A DNA stretch of 64,000 nt from Deltaproteobacteria bacterium (GTDB lineage Bacteria > UBA10199 > JADFYH01). Under the pieces are notes generated by a model. That model saw nothing but the letters and a program-made list of their open reading frames with translations. It ran no database searches and had not been told where the DNA came from. The translations under genes and the position numbers were made by a program. The number at the start of each line of letters is the position of its first letter. The first letter of the stretch is position 1. Of the stretch, positions 10,045 through 18,319 are shown one piece after another. Location: positions 1 through 64,000 of the forward strand of contig JADFYH010000006.1 in the NCBI GenBank assembly GCA_015233135.1. Reading direction: 5' to 3'.

Positions 10045-10596
10045 ATGATCAACGCCACACAAATTCGAAGCGGAATGATTTTAAGAATCGAGAACGTACT
10101 TTATCGCGTCCTGAAAGTTCAACACATCACGCCCGGCAAGGGAAACGCACAAATTCAAACCGACATCCGAAATCTAAAAACAGGCATCAAACACAACATG
10201 CGCTTTCGTTCGGTAGAAGCGGTAGATGAGGTGGAGTTGGAGGCCAGCAACATTAATTTTCTCTATCAGGAGGGAGATACTTTTCACTTTATGGATCCCA
10301 ACTCTTACGAGCAATTTGAACTCAGCAAATCTTTTTTGGAAGATGCCCTGCCCTACCTGAAACCGGAAATCCAAATCATGATTTTAAGTTTTGAGGGAGC
10401 CTATGTCAGCTACACGCTGCCCAAACGCGTGAACCTGACGGTGGTGGAATGTGACCCTCCCAGCAAAGGCATGGCAGGTGCACTCAAGACAGCCAAAGTC
10501 GAAAACGAAGCAGAATTCAAGGTGCCCCTTTTTATTAAACCCGGCGATGTAGTGGCAATTGATACGGAGACGGGGGAGTATTTGGAGAAGGGTTGA
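10045..10596 (+). CDS. efp: Elongation factor P
   Basis: A 183-residue EF-P of normal length with three beta-barrel domains. It binds between the ribosomal P and E sites and relieves stalling at polyproline stretches. The domain I tip loop reads TPGKGNAQ with a lysine at residue 32, the position modified by beta-lysylation in EpmA-type systems; no epmA or epmB is visible here. The C-terminal signature VPLFIKPGDVVAIDTETGEYLEK is almost canonical. The ATG lies 3 bases after the RND exporter stop. Confidence 0.97.
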   Translation: MINATQIRSGMILRIENVLYRVLKVQHITPGKGNAQIQTDIRNLKTGIKHNMRFRSVEAVDEVELEASNINFLYQEGDTFHFMDPNSYEQFELSKSFLEDALPYLKPEIQIMILSFEGAYVSYTLPKRVNLTVVECDPPSKGMAGALKTAKVENEAEFKVPLFIKPGDVVAIDTETGEYLEKG

Positions 10597-10640
10597 GAGT
10601 CGCGCAAAAAAATAAGTGTTACAAATCTTGAATTCCACTT

Positions 10641-10682
10641 GGGAATCCCCTCTCCCTTGAGGGGAGAGGGTTAGGGAGAGGG
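10641..10682. repeat. Palindromic REP element after efp
   Basis: CCCTCTCCCTTGAGGGGAGAGGG followed by TTAGGGAGAGGG. The same unit appears as two inverted copies inside uvrC (40870-40964). It may also act as a transcript-end hairpin between efp and the convergent DA1-like gene. The rest of the 10597-10735 gap holds nothing I recognise. Confidence 0.75.
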
Positions 10683-10735
10683 TGCATGATAGAAAAGTAC
10701 AATAGGGGAGGGTGGAAACGTTGATCTAAACTGAA

Positions 10736-11533
10736 TCAGCGACCAAATATCTTCCTCAACACCGAACTTTCATAGCCCTTTTTATTTTTCAAAAGATCGG
10801 CCATCAAACGCTTCCAACCCAAGGCTTGCAACTTGTTGAGCATGAGGCGAAAGCCGTTGCCATAAACAGGATCTTTGCTTTCACTCATTCTTTTAATTAA
10901 AAATTTTGCCAAGTCGGATGGGTCGTTCGAATAAATTAAAAAGCTCCCCAACTCGCAAAGACCTTCATTATAGAGGGGAGAGAATTTGAATTCTTTTTCA
11001 TTTTGCCAGACGTGCAACAATTCATGGGCCAGCACCGCTTCAAATTCTATTTGAGGCAATCCGTACAATACCCCTATTTGATGCGTCAGCCCCACTCGCT
11101 TGTTGTTGCTAAAATGCACATGACTCAAAGTAAGGCCCGCCGTGTTTCTTTTGCGAGAATGAGAAGACAAGTCGTGTAAGCCACTCAGCACAATCTCGAT
11201 ATTTTTGGGGATGTCTTGAAAGCCCACCGCTTCGAGCAAAGCCAAGACTTTTCTCTTGCTACGATTCACAGCAATTGAATCGGTAATCGCGACCTTTTTA
11301 CAAAGACCGCAAATGGCCCTTCCATCGCTGTATTGGTAAGAACCTGCAGAAGTATGGCGAGATATTATGCGATGACAGCTATAACAAAAAACAAGATGAT
11401 GATAATCGTGGGCCGAATTGGCCCAGGCATCTTGAGCGACTCTCCCCGATAAAATTTTGAGACAAATGCAGCATTGAGAGCTTTCTATTACAGACACCGG
11501 AGGCTTTTTTTTGAAGAAGGAGAAAAGTCCCAT
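10736..11533 (-). CDS. DA1-like zinc metallopeptidase with LIM-like zinc ribbon
   Basis: A 265-residue protein resembling the bacterial relatives of plant DA1, an ubiquitin-activated peptidase. The N-terminal half carries paired metal-binding cysteines and histidines (C21/C22 and C24, H45/H46, C50-x2-C53, C75-x2-C78), arranged like a LIM half-domain. The C-terminal half has the peptidase motif AHELLHVW (H170, E171, H174) and a downstream NEGLCE segment (E190) as likely third zinc ligand, as in the DA1-like family. No signal peptide or membrane segment is seen, so it is probably cytoplasmic. It is a single gene, convergent with efp and divergent from the toxin-antitoxin pair. The substrate in a bacterium is unknown. 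Confidence 0.75.
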   Translation of the reverse strand: MGLFSFFKKKPPVSVIESSQCCICLKILSGRVAQDAWANSAHDYHHLVFCYSCHRIISRHTSAGSYQYSDGRAICGLCKKVAITDSIAVNRSKRKVLALLEAVGFQDIPKNIEIVLSGLHDLSSHSRKRNTAGLTLSHVHFSNNKRVGLTHQIGVLYGLPQIEFEAVLAHELLHVWQNEKEFKFSPLYNEGLCELGSFLIYSNDPSDLAKFLIKRMSESKDPVYGNGFRLMLNKLQALGWKRLMADLLKNKKGYESSVLRKIFGR

Positions 11534-11642
11534 ATTTTTTCAATCATTCATTAAATTTGGTTTTTCGACAAGGGCTTTTGGTGGGATTTCCCCCTTGATA
11601 AAAATCCCTATTAGAGTAGCCTTTAGAGAGGAGGTAAAGATC

Positions 11643-11942
11643 ATGCGAGCACTCTTACAAACAAATTTTAAAGAAGTGGCCGAGGTGAAAGCCGATTCTA
11701 AGAATCGAATTTCTTTGGGTCGTAAGATACAGTCTATTGCGAAGCATTATCGATTATACCAAGAATCTTCCACAGGAAAAATTCTTTTAGAGCCTTTGCA
11801 TGTCATTCCTGTTTCCGAGCCTTGGTTGAAAAAGAATTTAAAAGCAAAAAAATCCGTAGAACGCGGTATTACTCAAGCAAAGGCTGGCCGTTTGATTAAG
11901 ATTACTGAAGATTTCACCAAATATATTGAAGACCCCGAATGA
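11643..11942 (+). CDS. AbrB-like antitoxin of a type II toxin-antitoxin pair
   Basis: A 99-residue protein. Residues about 12-30 (VKADSKNRISLGRK) resemble the swapped-hairpin AbrB/MazE DNA-binding fold; the C-terminal half is basic and helical, typical of the toxin-binding tail. I chose the ATG at 11643 because AGGAGGT lies 9 bases upstream; the frame is open further to 11511 but lacks a ribosome site there. Its stop overlaps the next start as ATGA, the usual translational coupling of antitoxin and toxin. It probably represses its own promoter. Confidence 0.65.
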   Translation: MRALLQTNFKEVAEVKADSKNRISLGRKIQSIAKHYRLYQESSTGKILLEPLHVIPVSEPWLKKNLKAKKSVERGITQAKAGRLIKITEDFTKYIEDPE

Positions 11943-12226
11943 ACTTCAATATTCATTTTACTTCTGAAGCAGATAAACAGTACCACAATCTTTCCCCAGT
12001 AAAGCTAAAAAAAGTACGTAGAGTATTGGGATACCTCCAGACCAATCCTCGACATCCTTCTCTAAACACTCACCTCTACAGAGGGTATTTAAATCCCTTC
12101 GATCCTAGTGCTGCTATTTTTGAAGCCTATGTTGAAAATAAAACTCCAGGAGCTTATCGCATTTTTTGGTGTTATGGTCCTGATCGTGCAGACATCACGA
12201 TACTTGCTATTACTGCTCATCCTTAA
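11939..12226 (+). CDS. RelE/ParE-like toxin
   Basis: A 95-residue basic protein overlapping the upstream antitoxin by 4 bases. The pattern HFTSEADKQYHNLSPVKLKKVRRVLGYLQTNPRHPSL..THLYRG and a late GAYRIFWCYG segment fit the RelE/ParE superfamily: a helical N-terminus, then a beta sheet with the R-I-F/W strand. Members cleave ribosome-bound mRNA or poison gyrase; I cannot tell which here. Its stop is 10 bases from the convergent kdpC stop, with no terminator between them. Confidence 0.65.
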   Translation: MNFNIHFTSEADKQYHNLSPVKLKKVRRVLGYLQTNPRHPSLNTHLYRGYLNPFDPSAAIFEAYVENKTPGAYRIFWCYGPDRADITILAITAHP

Positions 12227-12236
12227 TGAAAAAAAT

Positions 12237-12815
12237 CTAATGTTGAATTAAATCCAACGCCAAATTCAACCTCAAAACATTCACCCTCGCCTCGCCAAAG
12301 AGCCCCCATTGAGGGCCCTGAGTTTCTTGCCCAATCAATTGATTCACTTGAGCTAATGGAATTTGACGCTGAGCGGAAATCCTTGTTGCTTGCAGATAAG
12401 CGGCCTCTGGGGAAATATGAGGATCCAGTCCACTGGCGGATGTCGTCACCAAATCGACAGGAATTTGCCTGGGCTGAACGCCCGGATTTTCTTCCAGCAC
12501 TTTTTTAATATTTGCATTCAGATTATCCGCCAGCTTTTGACTGGTGGGCCCCAAATTTGTACCCGAAGAATTTGCGGCATCATAACCTTTGTCTCCCGCT
12601 GCTGAAGGGCGACCCTGAAAATATTTGGGGTCGGAAAAGTTTTGACCGAGTAATTCAGACCCGACCACTTGGTTATTTTTTAGGATTAAACTCCCTTCTG
12701 CTTTTTCTTTAAACAGGACCTTCGCCAGCAAAGTAACACTGAGTGGGTATAGGCCGCAGAGGATGAGAAGCAATACGAAGGTCATGAGTGTGGATTTGTA
12801 GAGGCTGGATAACAT
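12237..12815 (-). CDS. kdpC: Potassium-transporting ATPase subunit C
   Basis: A 192-residue KdpC, the single-pass subunit that stabilises ATP binding in the KdpFABC pump. TM segment at about residues 6-28 (STLMTFVLLLILCGLYPLSVTLLA), followed by the KdpC signatures GSELLGQNFSDPKYFQGRPSA, GPTSQKL and VTTSASGLDPHISPEAA. I chose the ATG at 12815, which has AAGGAG 7 bases upstream; an ATG at 12839 would overlap kdpB. Last gene of the kdp operon, 10 bases after kdpB. Confidence 0.96.
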   Translation of the reverse strand: MLSSLYKSTLMTFVLLLILCGLYPLSVTLLAKVLFKEKAEGSLILKNNQVVGSELLGQNFSDPKYFQGRPSAAGDKGYDAANSSGTNLGPTSQKLADNLNANIKKVLEENPGVQPRQIPVDLVTTSASGLDPHISPEAAYLQATRISAQRQIPLAQVNQLIGQETQGPQWGLFGEARVNVLRLNLALDLIQH

Positions 12816-12825
12816 AAATGGCTCC

Positions 12826-14862
12826 TTAAATAATCCCAAAACCAGAAATAATCAGATCAATAATTTTTATCCCCACAAAGGGAATCACGATGCCACCCAG
12901 GCCATAAATGAGTAAATTTCTTTTGAGAATAGCAGCCACAGAACTGGGTCTGTATTTGACGCCCCTCAACGCCAGAGGAATCAGCAGCACAATAATGAGC
13001 GCATTAAAGATGACGGCTGAAAGGATAGCGGATTCTGGAGTAGCCAGGTTCATCACATTCAAGATCGCCAAACTCGGATAGGCGATCATAAAAATGGCCG
13101 GCAAGATGGCAAAATATTTGGCCACATCGTTGGCCACGCTGAAGGTGGTGAGAGAGCCTCGAGTAATGAGCAGTTGTTTTCCAATCTCGACAATTTCAAT
13201 AATCTTGGTGGGATCTGAATCTAGATCCACCATATTGCCTGCCTCGCGCGCAGCTTGAGTACCCGTGTTCATGACCAAGCCCACATCCGCCTGAGCAAGA
13301 GCTGGAGCATCGTTGGTGCCATCGCCAGACATCCCCACCATGCGACCCTCACTTTGAAAGGCCTTGATGATACCCAATTTTTCTTCCGGTTTTGCTTCGG
13401 CCACAAAATCATCCACTCCCGCCTCTTTCGCAATCGCTTTGGCGGTGAGTTTGTTATCTCCCGTAATCATGATGCTTTTGATGCCCATGGCTCGAATACG
13501 CTCAAAGCGATCTCGAATACCGGGTTTGACAATATCTTTGAGGTGAATGACACCCAGCACTTGTCCGTCCTTGGCTACCAAGAGAGGGGTTCCTCCATCG
13601 ATGGAGATTCTTTCCACAGCACGGATCGCTTCAATCGGAACTTCGCCCTTTTGTGCCTTCACCCAATTCTGCACCGCATCCACCGCTCCTTTGCGAATCG
13701 AATTCCCACCAAAATCGATACCACTCATGCGCGTCTCGGCCGTAAAAGGAACACTCTGGGCCGATTCGAGGGGCTTCATCTTGGCCCCCAGTTTGATGGC
13801 AAGATCTACTATAGAGCGGCCTTCCGGGGTTTGATCGGCATAAGAAGAGAGTAGTGCTGCCCCAGCCAGTTCTTCCAAATCAATCTTCGGAACCGGAATA
13901 AATTCCGTTGCCATACGATTACCGATGGTGATGGTCCCCGTTTTATCCAGAAGCAAGATATCAATATCGCCCGACGCCTCTACCGCGCGTCCTGACATGG
14001 CCAGCACATTACGTTGAACCAGTCTGTCCATTCCTGCTATTCCGATGGCAGAGAGCAGACCTCCAATGGTGGTAGGAATCAGGCAAACCAACAAGGAAAT
14101 CAGAATGACCGCAGAGACAGTGGCCTTACTATAAATGGCAAAAGGCTGCAGGGTAACCACGGCCAGCAGAAAAATAATCGTCATCCCTGAGATCATGATA
14201 CTCAGCGCAATTTCGTTGGGCGTCTTTTTTCGCACCGCCCCTTCAACCAGGGCAATCATGCGATCGAGAAAAGATTCCCCAGGATTGGTGCTGATGCAAA
14301 TAATGATTTTATCCGATAACACGGTGGTGCCTCCCGTCACCGCGCTGCGATCTCCACCGGCTTCACGAATGACCGGGGCCGATTCTCCGGTGATGACCGC
14401 CTCATTGACCAGGGCTGTCCCTTCTATCACTTCCCCATCGGCAGGAATGATTTGTCCTTGCTCGACGACCACGACATCTCCTTTTCGGAGTTTCGAGGAA
14501 GAAATTTGCTCCACCTTTCCTTCTGCCGTTTGACGAAAGGCCAAGGTATCGGTTCGGGTTTTTCGGAGCGAATCGGCCTGGGCCTTGCCACGCCCTTCGG
14601 CAATGGCCTCTGCAAAATTGGCAAAGAGTACGGTGAACCATAGCCACAGTGAAATCTGCCCATTGAAATTGGCTAAATGCAGGTCATGGATGGAGAAGAG
14701 GCTATGAAAGAAGGCAATGCTGGTAAGCAGGCTACCGATCTCAACAATAAACATCACCGGATTTTTCACCATCACTCGCGGATCCAATTTCTTGAAGGCA
14801 TCGAGAATGGCTTGTTGGACGAGATCAGGGTTCCACGCTTTTTGTGTTTTGGTGTGTGACAT
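12826..14862 (-). CDS. kdpB: Potassium-transporting ATPase subunit B (P-type ATPase)
   Basis: A 678-residue catalytic subunit of the KdpFABC high-affinity K+ pump, full length. Visible motifs: TGES actuator loop (VITGESAPV), phosphorylation site DKTGT (D306), and the hinge [18 protein letters not shown]. The N-terminal and C-terminal membrane helices are all present. The gene is third in the operon after kdpF and kdpA. The kdpA-kdpB gap of 115 bases is unusually long for this operon and holds a palindromic repeat (14876-14972). Confidence 0.97.
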   Translation of the reverse strand: MSHTKTQKAWNPDLVQQAILDAFKKLDPRVMVKNPVMFIVEIGSLLTSIAFFHSLFSIHDLHLANFNGQISLWLWFTVLFANFAEAIAEGRGKAQADSLRKTRTDTLAFRQTAEGKVEQISSSKLRKGDVVVVEQGQIIPADGEVIEGTALVNEAVITGESAPVIREAGGDRSAVTGGTTVLSDKIIICISTNPGESFLDRMIALVEGAVRKKTPNEIALSIMISGMTIIFLLAVVTLQPFAIYSKATVSAVILISLLVCLIPTTIGGLLSAIGIAGMDRLVQRNVLAMSGRAVEASGDIDILLLDKTGTITIGNRMATEFIPVPKIDLEELAGAALLSSYADQTPEGRSIVDLAIKLGAKMKPLESAQSVPFTAETRMSGIDFGGNSIRKGAVDAVQNWVKAQKGEVPIEAIRAVERISIDGGTPLLVAKDGQVLGVIHLKDIVKPGIRDRFERIRAMGIKSIMITGDNKLTAKAIAKEAGVDDFVAEAKPEEKLGIIKAFQSEGRMVGMSGDGTNDAPALAQADVGLVMNTGTQAAREAGNMVDLDSDPTKIIEIVEIGKQLLITRGSLTTFSVANDVAKYFAILPAIFMIAYPSLAILNVMNLATPESAILSAVIFNALIIVLLIPLALRGVKYRPSSVAAILKRNLLIYGLGGIVIPFVGIKIIDLIISGFGII

Positions 14863-14875
14863 ATTTTTTTCGATC

Positions 14876-14972
14876 TCCTCCCCTTAAGCTAAGGGGAGGT
14901 CGGGAGGGGTTATGGCCTCTTGCACGAAATTGCCATAACGCCCCCTAACCCCCTCTTAGCTTAAGAGGGGGA
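14876..14972. repeat. TTAAGCTAAG palindromic element, copy A (kdpB-kdpA gap)
   Basis: Outer arms CCTCCCCTTAAGCTAAGGGG and CCTCTTAGCTTAAGAGGGGG, each itself a hairpin, enclose inner arms GGTTATGG and CCATAACG. The same design occurs at 27249-27364. In the transcript it would form strong structure just upstream of kdpB. Confidence 0.8.
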
Positions 14973-14977
14973 ATACA

Positions 14978-16684
14978 TTAAAACAAACTTCCTCTCCCCA
15001 TTTCCAAATGCTCAACAATGGGACTCAAAGTGAGAACAGGAAAGAAAGTTAAGGCCCCCACTAAAATAATAATTCCAATCAAGATCGCCACAAAAAGCCA
15101 GCCATGCACTGGAAATGCGGCCTCTCCCCCGGGATGGATTTTTTTACGGACTAAAGATCCAGCCAAAGCAAGCACGGGAATCATCATCCCAAAGCGACCG
15201 ATCAACATAGCGATTGCGAGCGTAACATCATAAAAAGGAGTACTGGCCGTAAGCCCCGCAAAGGCGGATCCATTATTTCCAGTCGCGGAAGCATAGGCAT
15301 AGAAAATTTCTGAAAGGCCATGAGGGCCCGAGTTGTTGAGACCGGCAAGACCCAAAGGACTGATGGCCGCATAGGCGGTGAAGGACAAGATGGAGAGGGC
15401 CATGAGGATCACCGCAATCATCACGAGTTTCACTTCAGACGCTTCTATCTTCTTGCCCAGATATTCCGGGGTTCGCCCGACCATGAGGCCTGTGATAAAA
15501 ATAGTGAGGAGGATGAAGAGCAGCATTCCATACAATCCGGCGCCTACTCCTCCAAAGATGATTTCCCCAAATAGAATATTGACGAGCGGGACAATCCCGC
15601 CAATGGGGGTGAAGCTGTCGTGCATCGAGTTGACCGCTCCACAAGAGGCATCGGTGGTGATGGTTGCGAACAAGGCAGAATTAAACACGCCGAAGCGAAC
15701 TTCCTTGCCCTCCATATTCGCAGCAGAAGCAAGCCCTGCCTGATGAAGCACTGAGCTACCGGCATATTCCGCCTTTGCGCAAATTAAACCGCCTGCGATA
15801 AAAATAATCGCCATCGTCGCCCACACAGCCCAGGCATGCTTTTTATTTCCTGTCATTCTTCCCAGAAGATAAACGAGGGCAGAGGGAATCAAAAAGATGG
15901 AGAGCATCTGAATGAAATTGGAAAGCGGGGTAGGATTTTCAAAAGGATGAGCCGCATTGGCATTAAAGAAGCCCCCACCGTTGGTTCCCAACATCTTGAT
16001 GGCCACTTGGGAAGCCACCGGACCTTGCGCAATGGTTTGTTTCAGGCCTTCGAGCGTCGTGGCCTCGGTATAGGCATAGAAATTTTGAATCATTCCCTGC
16101 GACACCAGAAAGATCGCAAAGATAAAACTGATAGGAAGCAAGATATAAAGATTAGCGCGCACCAAATCGGCCCAAAAGTTTCCAATTCCCTTGGCCTGTT
16201 TTCGGGCAATACCACGAATAAGAGCCACTGCCGCTGCCATTCCTACTGCAGCGGAAATAAAATTATGAAACGTGAGCCCCACCATCTGAGAAAAATAGCT
16301 CATCGTGCTCTCGCCGCCATAGGCTTGCCAATTGGTGTTAGTGGTAAAACTCACCGCGGTATTTAAGGCCAGATGCCAGCTGAGACCTGGCAGCCCTTGA
16401 GGATTAAGAGGAAGCTTGTGTTGAAAAAGTAGAATCAGAAAGGTCAAAAGACAGGTAAAAAAACTAAAAACCAACAAGTGCAGCGTATAGGTTTTCCAGT
16501 TTTGGTCTTCTTCAGGATCAACGCCAGCCAGCCTATAGACCAGTTTTTCCACCCCTCCAAGAAGAGGAGTAAGAAAATGTCTAGACCCCGTGTACACGCT
16601 TTCCAGGTAGATCCCCAAAGGTTTTGCACTAAGAATGAGAATACCCAGAAAAAGAAAAAGTTGAATGAAATCTCTTGAAGACAT
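14978..16684 (-). CDS. kdpA: Potassium-transporting ATPase subunit A (K+ channel-like)
   Basis: A 568-residue KdpA, the K+-binding subunit related to KtrB/TrkH, with about ten membrane helices. Diagnostic stretches are VSFTTNTNWQAYGGE, LGTNGGGFFNANAAHPFENPTPLSNF and ATGNNGSAFAG, which form the selectivity-filter loops, and GRTPEYLGKKIE in the cytoplasmic loop. Normal length. Its ATG at 16684 is 14 bases after the kdpF stop. A GGAAG ribosome site is present. Confidence 0.97.
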   Translation of the reverse strand: MSSRDFIQLFLFLGILILSAKPLGIYLESVYTGSRHFLTPLLGGVEKLVYRLAGVDPEEDQNWKTYTLHLLVFSFFTCLLTFLILLFQHKLPLNPQGLPGLSWHLALNTAVSFTTNTNWQAYGGESTMSYFSQMVGLTFHNFISAAVGMAAAVALIRGIARKQAKGIGNFWADLVRANLYILLPISFIFAIFLVSQGMIQNFYAYTEATTLEGLKQTIAQGPVASQVAIKMLGTNGGGFFNANAAHPFENPTPLSNFIQMLSIFLIPSALVYLLGRMTGNKKHAWAVWATMAIIFIAGGLICAKAEYAGSSVLHQAGLASAANMEGKEVRFGVFNSALFATITTDASCGAVNSMHDSFTPIGGIVPLVNILFGEIIFGGVGAGLYGMLLFILLTIFITGLMVGRTPEYLGKKIEASEVKLVMIAVILMALSILSFTAYAAISPLGLAGLNNSGPHGLSEIFYAYASATGNNGSAFAGLTASTPFYDVTLAIAMLIGRFGMMIPVLALAGSLVRKKIHPGGEAAFPVHGWLFVAILIGIIILVGALTFFPVLTLSPIVEHLEMGRGSLF

Positions 16685-16698
16685 GAGGAGCTTCCTTC

Positions 16699-16782
16699 CT
16701 AAAATTTTTCAGGGATTAATAGAGTTAAACACAAATAAGCCAACACCGCGATGGAAAGAAAAAACAAAAGATAATCAATCAT
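16699..16782 (-). CDS. kdpF: KdpF small membrane subunit
   Basis: A 27-residue single-helix peptide (MIDYLLFFLSIAVLAYLCLT...EKF), matching KdpF in size, hydrophobicity and position ahead of kdpA. It stabilises the KdpABC complex in E. coli. I chose the ATG at 16782, which has AAGGAG 9 bases upstream. The same frame is open to an ATG at 16917 with its own GAGG site, which would add a second helix (see findings). Confidence 0.8.
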   Translation of the reverse strand: MIDYLLFFLSIAVLAYLCLTLLIPEKF

Positions 16783-16943
16783 AAATCTCCACTCCTTAAT
16801 TTTCACCCCTGCCATGAGGAGTAACATTCTTCTTCGTTCTAAATTTCTATAAAGATACAAAGAGACCCCCATTACAAAAACACAACAGATTCCATTAGCA
16901 ATTTGATTGGGAGTCATACATCACCTCTTCCACCCGGATGGGT

Positions 16944-16959
16944 AGCATGTCTTGTGCCA
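16944..16959 (-). promoter_or_regulatory. Candidate sigma-54 (-24/-12) promoter of kdpFABC
   Basis: On the minus strand the bases read TGGCACAAGACATGCT. This keeps GG and GC at the exact 10-base spacing of the RpoN consensus TGGCAC-N5-TTGCW and differs at one T. It points at kdpF, with an expected leader of about 150 bases, and a gene for a sigma-54 activator lies in the same cluster. Confidence 0.7.
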
Positions 16960-17050
16960 AAATTTATACTTTCATAACCAGTGAATAAGTAAAAAAAATT
17001 AACAATGAAGAGGGGTCAGAATTTAAAAACATTAAATTATTAAAGAGCAT

Positions 17051-17067
17051 GCTTACAATTTGTAAGC
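17051..17067. promoter_or_regulatory. 17-bp palindrome, candidate activator site (UAS)
   Basis: GCTTACAATTTGTAAGC: 8-base arms around one base, perfect. It lies about 90-110 bases upstream of the kdp -24/-12 site, the usual distance for an NtrC-type enhancer site, and also upstream of the divergent kdpD-like gene. A looser CTAGC-N9-GCTAG repeat follows at 17074-17092. Nothing else recognisable is in the 16960-17197 gap. Confidence 0.6.
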
Positions 17068-17197
17068 TTATCACTAGCATAGAAATAGCTAGCTGTTATG
17101 ATGGAAGTCAGTAAATGCCTTGATTATCGTCAGTGATGAAATGCTATGTTTTGGTACGAAGCTTGCTTCTCAAAATAGAGGGAATGGAATCAAACTC

Positions 17198-18319
17198 ATG
17201 AATAAATTTGAACAACTCGTCCAAAAAAAAAATAAAGGTCTTCTGACAGTTTATTTGGGCTATGCGGCTGGTGTAGGAAAAACCTATGCGATGCTGCAAA
17301 AGGGTCATCAGCTCAAAAAGGCAGGCCTGGATGTAGTCATTGGCTATTTAGAACCCCATGCGCGGCAAGACACGATGGATCAAATCAAAGATCTTGAAAT
17401 TCTTCCCACTCAAACTTTAAAAATCAGCAATCAAACCTATTCGGAAATGGATGTTGAAATCATTCTGGAACGAAAACCCCAAGTCGTACTCATCGATGAA
17501 CTGGCGCATACAAATATCCCAGGTTCTAAAAATGAAAAACGCTATCAGGATGTTTTGGAAATTTTAGACCAAGATATCGATGTGATCAGCACCCTCAATG
17601 TTCAACATCTCGAATCGGTTGCAGACAGAATTGAATCTGTCACAAAAGTGCCTATCCGGGAACGCTTGCCCGACTCCATTCTTCAAAAGGCCCATCAAGT
17701 GATTAATGTGGATGTGACCACCGAAGAACTTCGGGAACGTTTACGCCTGGGGAAAATTTATTCCAAGGAAATGGCTGAAAAGGCCATGCTTAATTTTTTT
17801 TCCCATCGCAATCTTTCTGTGCTTCGAGAAATTTCTTTACGGGAAGCGGCTGGAGATCAAGTGCGAAAGATTCGAGAGGGAGAACTCGTTCAGGGAGAGG
17901 ATGCCGCCCTCACTCAAGAAGCTATCATGGTAGCCCTGAGTTCCAATCCCTCTAACGCAGAAGAGCTGATCCGAAAAGGCGCACGCATTGCTTCTTATCT
18001 TTCTTCAAAGCTTTATGTGGTCTATGTGCAAAACAGCAAGGAAGCCCCCACGACCATCGATTCTGGCTTGCAGCGAAAAATTCAGGAAAATTTAAAGCTT
18101 GCCTTAAGCCTGGGAGCAGAAGTGGTGACCCTCAAATCGAATACCGTCTCCCAAGCACTGGTGCAGTTTGCCCAAGAAAATAACGTGTACCACGCGGTGT
18201 TTGGAAAATCCCGTTTATCTCCCTTGCAGGAAAGACTGCGTGGCTCAGTCCTTTTAGATTTTCTCCACGATTCGGTGGGGATTGATGTGCACATTTTGAG
18301 TACGGTGAATGAAAAATAA
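17198..18319 (+). CDS. Stand-alone KdpD input protein (KdpD domain plus USP domain)
   Basis: A 373-residue protein with only the cytoplasmic N-terminal half of KdpD. It has a Walker A GYAAGVGKT (residues 21-29), Walker B VVLIDELAHTN, the conserved DVISTLNVQHLES segment, and a universal-stress-protein domain at about 230-365. The four membrane helices, GAF and kinase domains of full KdpD (about 890 residues) are absent; a separate histidine kinase follows with an 11-base overlap. The frame is open to a TTG at 17120; the ATG at 17198 fits the family start best, though its ribosome site is poor. It likely senses K+, ATP or c-di-AMP and acts on the next gene's kinase. Confidence 0.85.
   Translation: MNKFEQLVQKKNKGLLTVYLGYAAGVGKTYAMLQKGHQLKKAGLDVVIGYLEPHARQDTMDQIKDLEILPTQTLKISNQTYSEMDVEIILERKPQVVLIDELAHTNIPGSKNEKRYQDVLEILDQDIDVISTLNVQHLESVADRIESVTKVPIRERLPDSILQKAHQVINVDVTTEELRERLRLGKIYSKEMAEKAMLNFFSHRNLSVLREISLREAAGDQVRKIREGELVQGEDAALTQEAIMVALSSNPSNAEELIRKGARIASYLSSKLYVVYVQNSKEAPTTIDSGLQRKIQENLKLALSLGAEVVTLKSNTVSQALVQFAQENNVYHAVFGKSRLSPLQERLRGSVLLDFLHDSVGIDVHILSTVNEK

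Noticed and set aside
11511-11642. N-terminal extension of the antitoxin frame
   Set aside because: It crosses the start of the divergent DA1-like gene, lacks a ribosome site, and the AbrB-like fold begins after 11643, where AGGAGGT is present.
13255-13854. 199-residue ORF opposite kdpB
   Set aside because: Shadow of the highly conserved kdpB.
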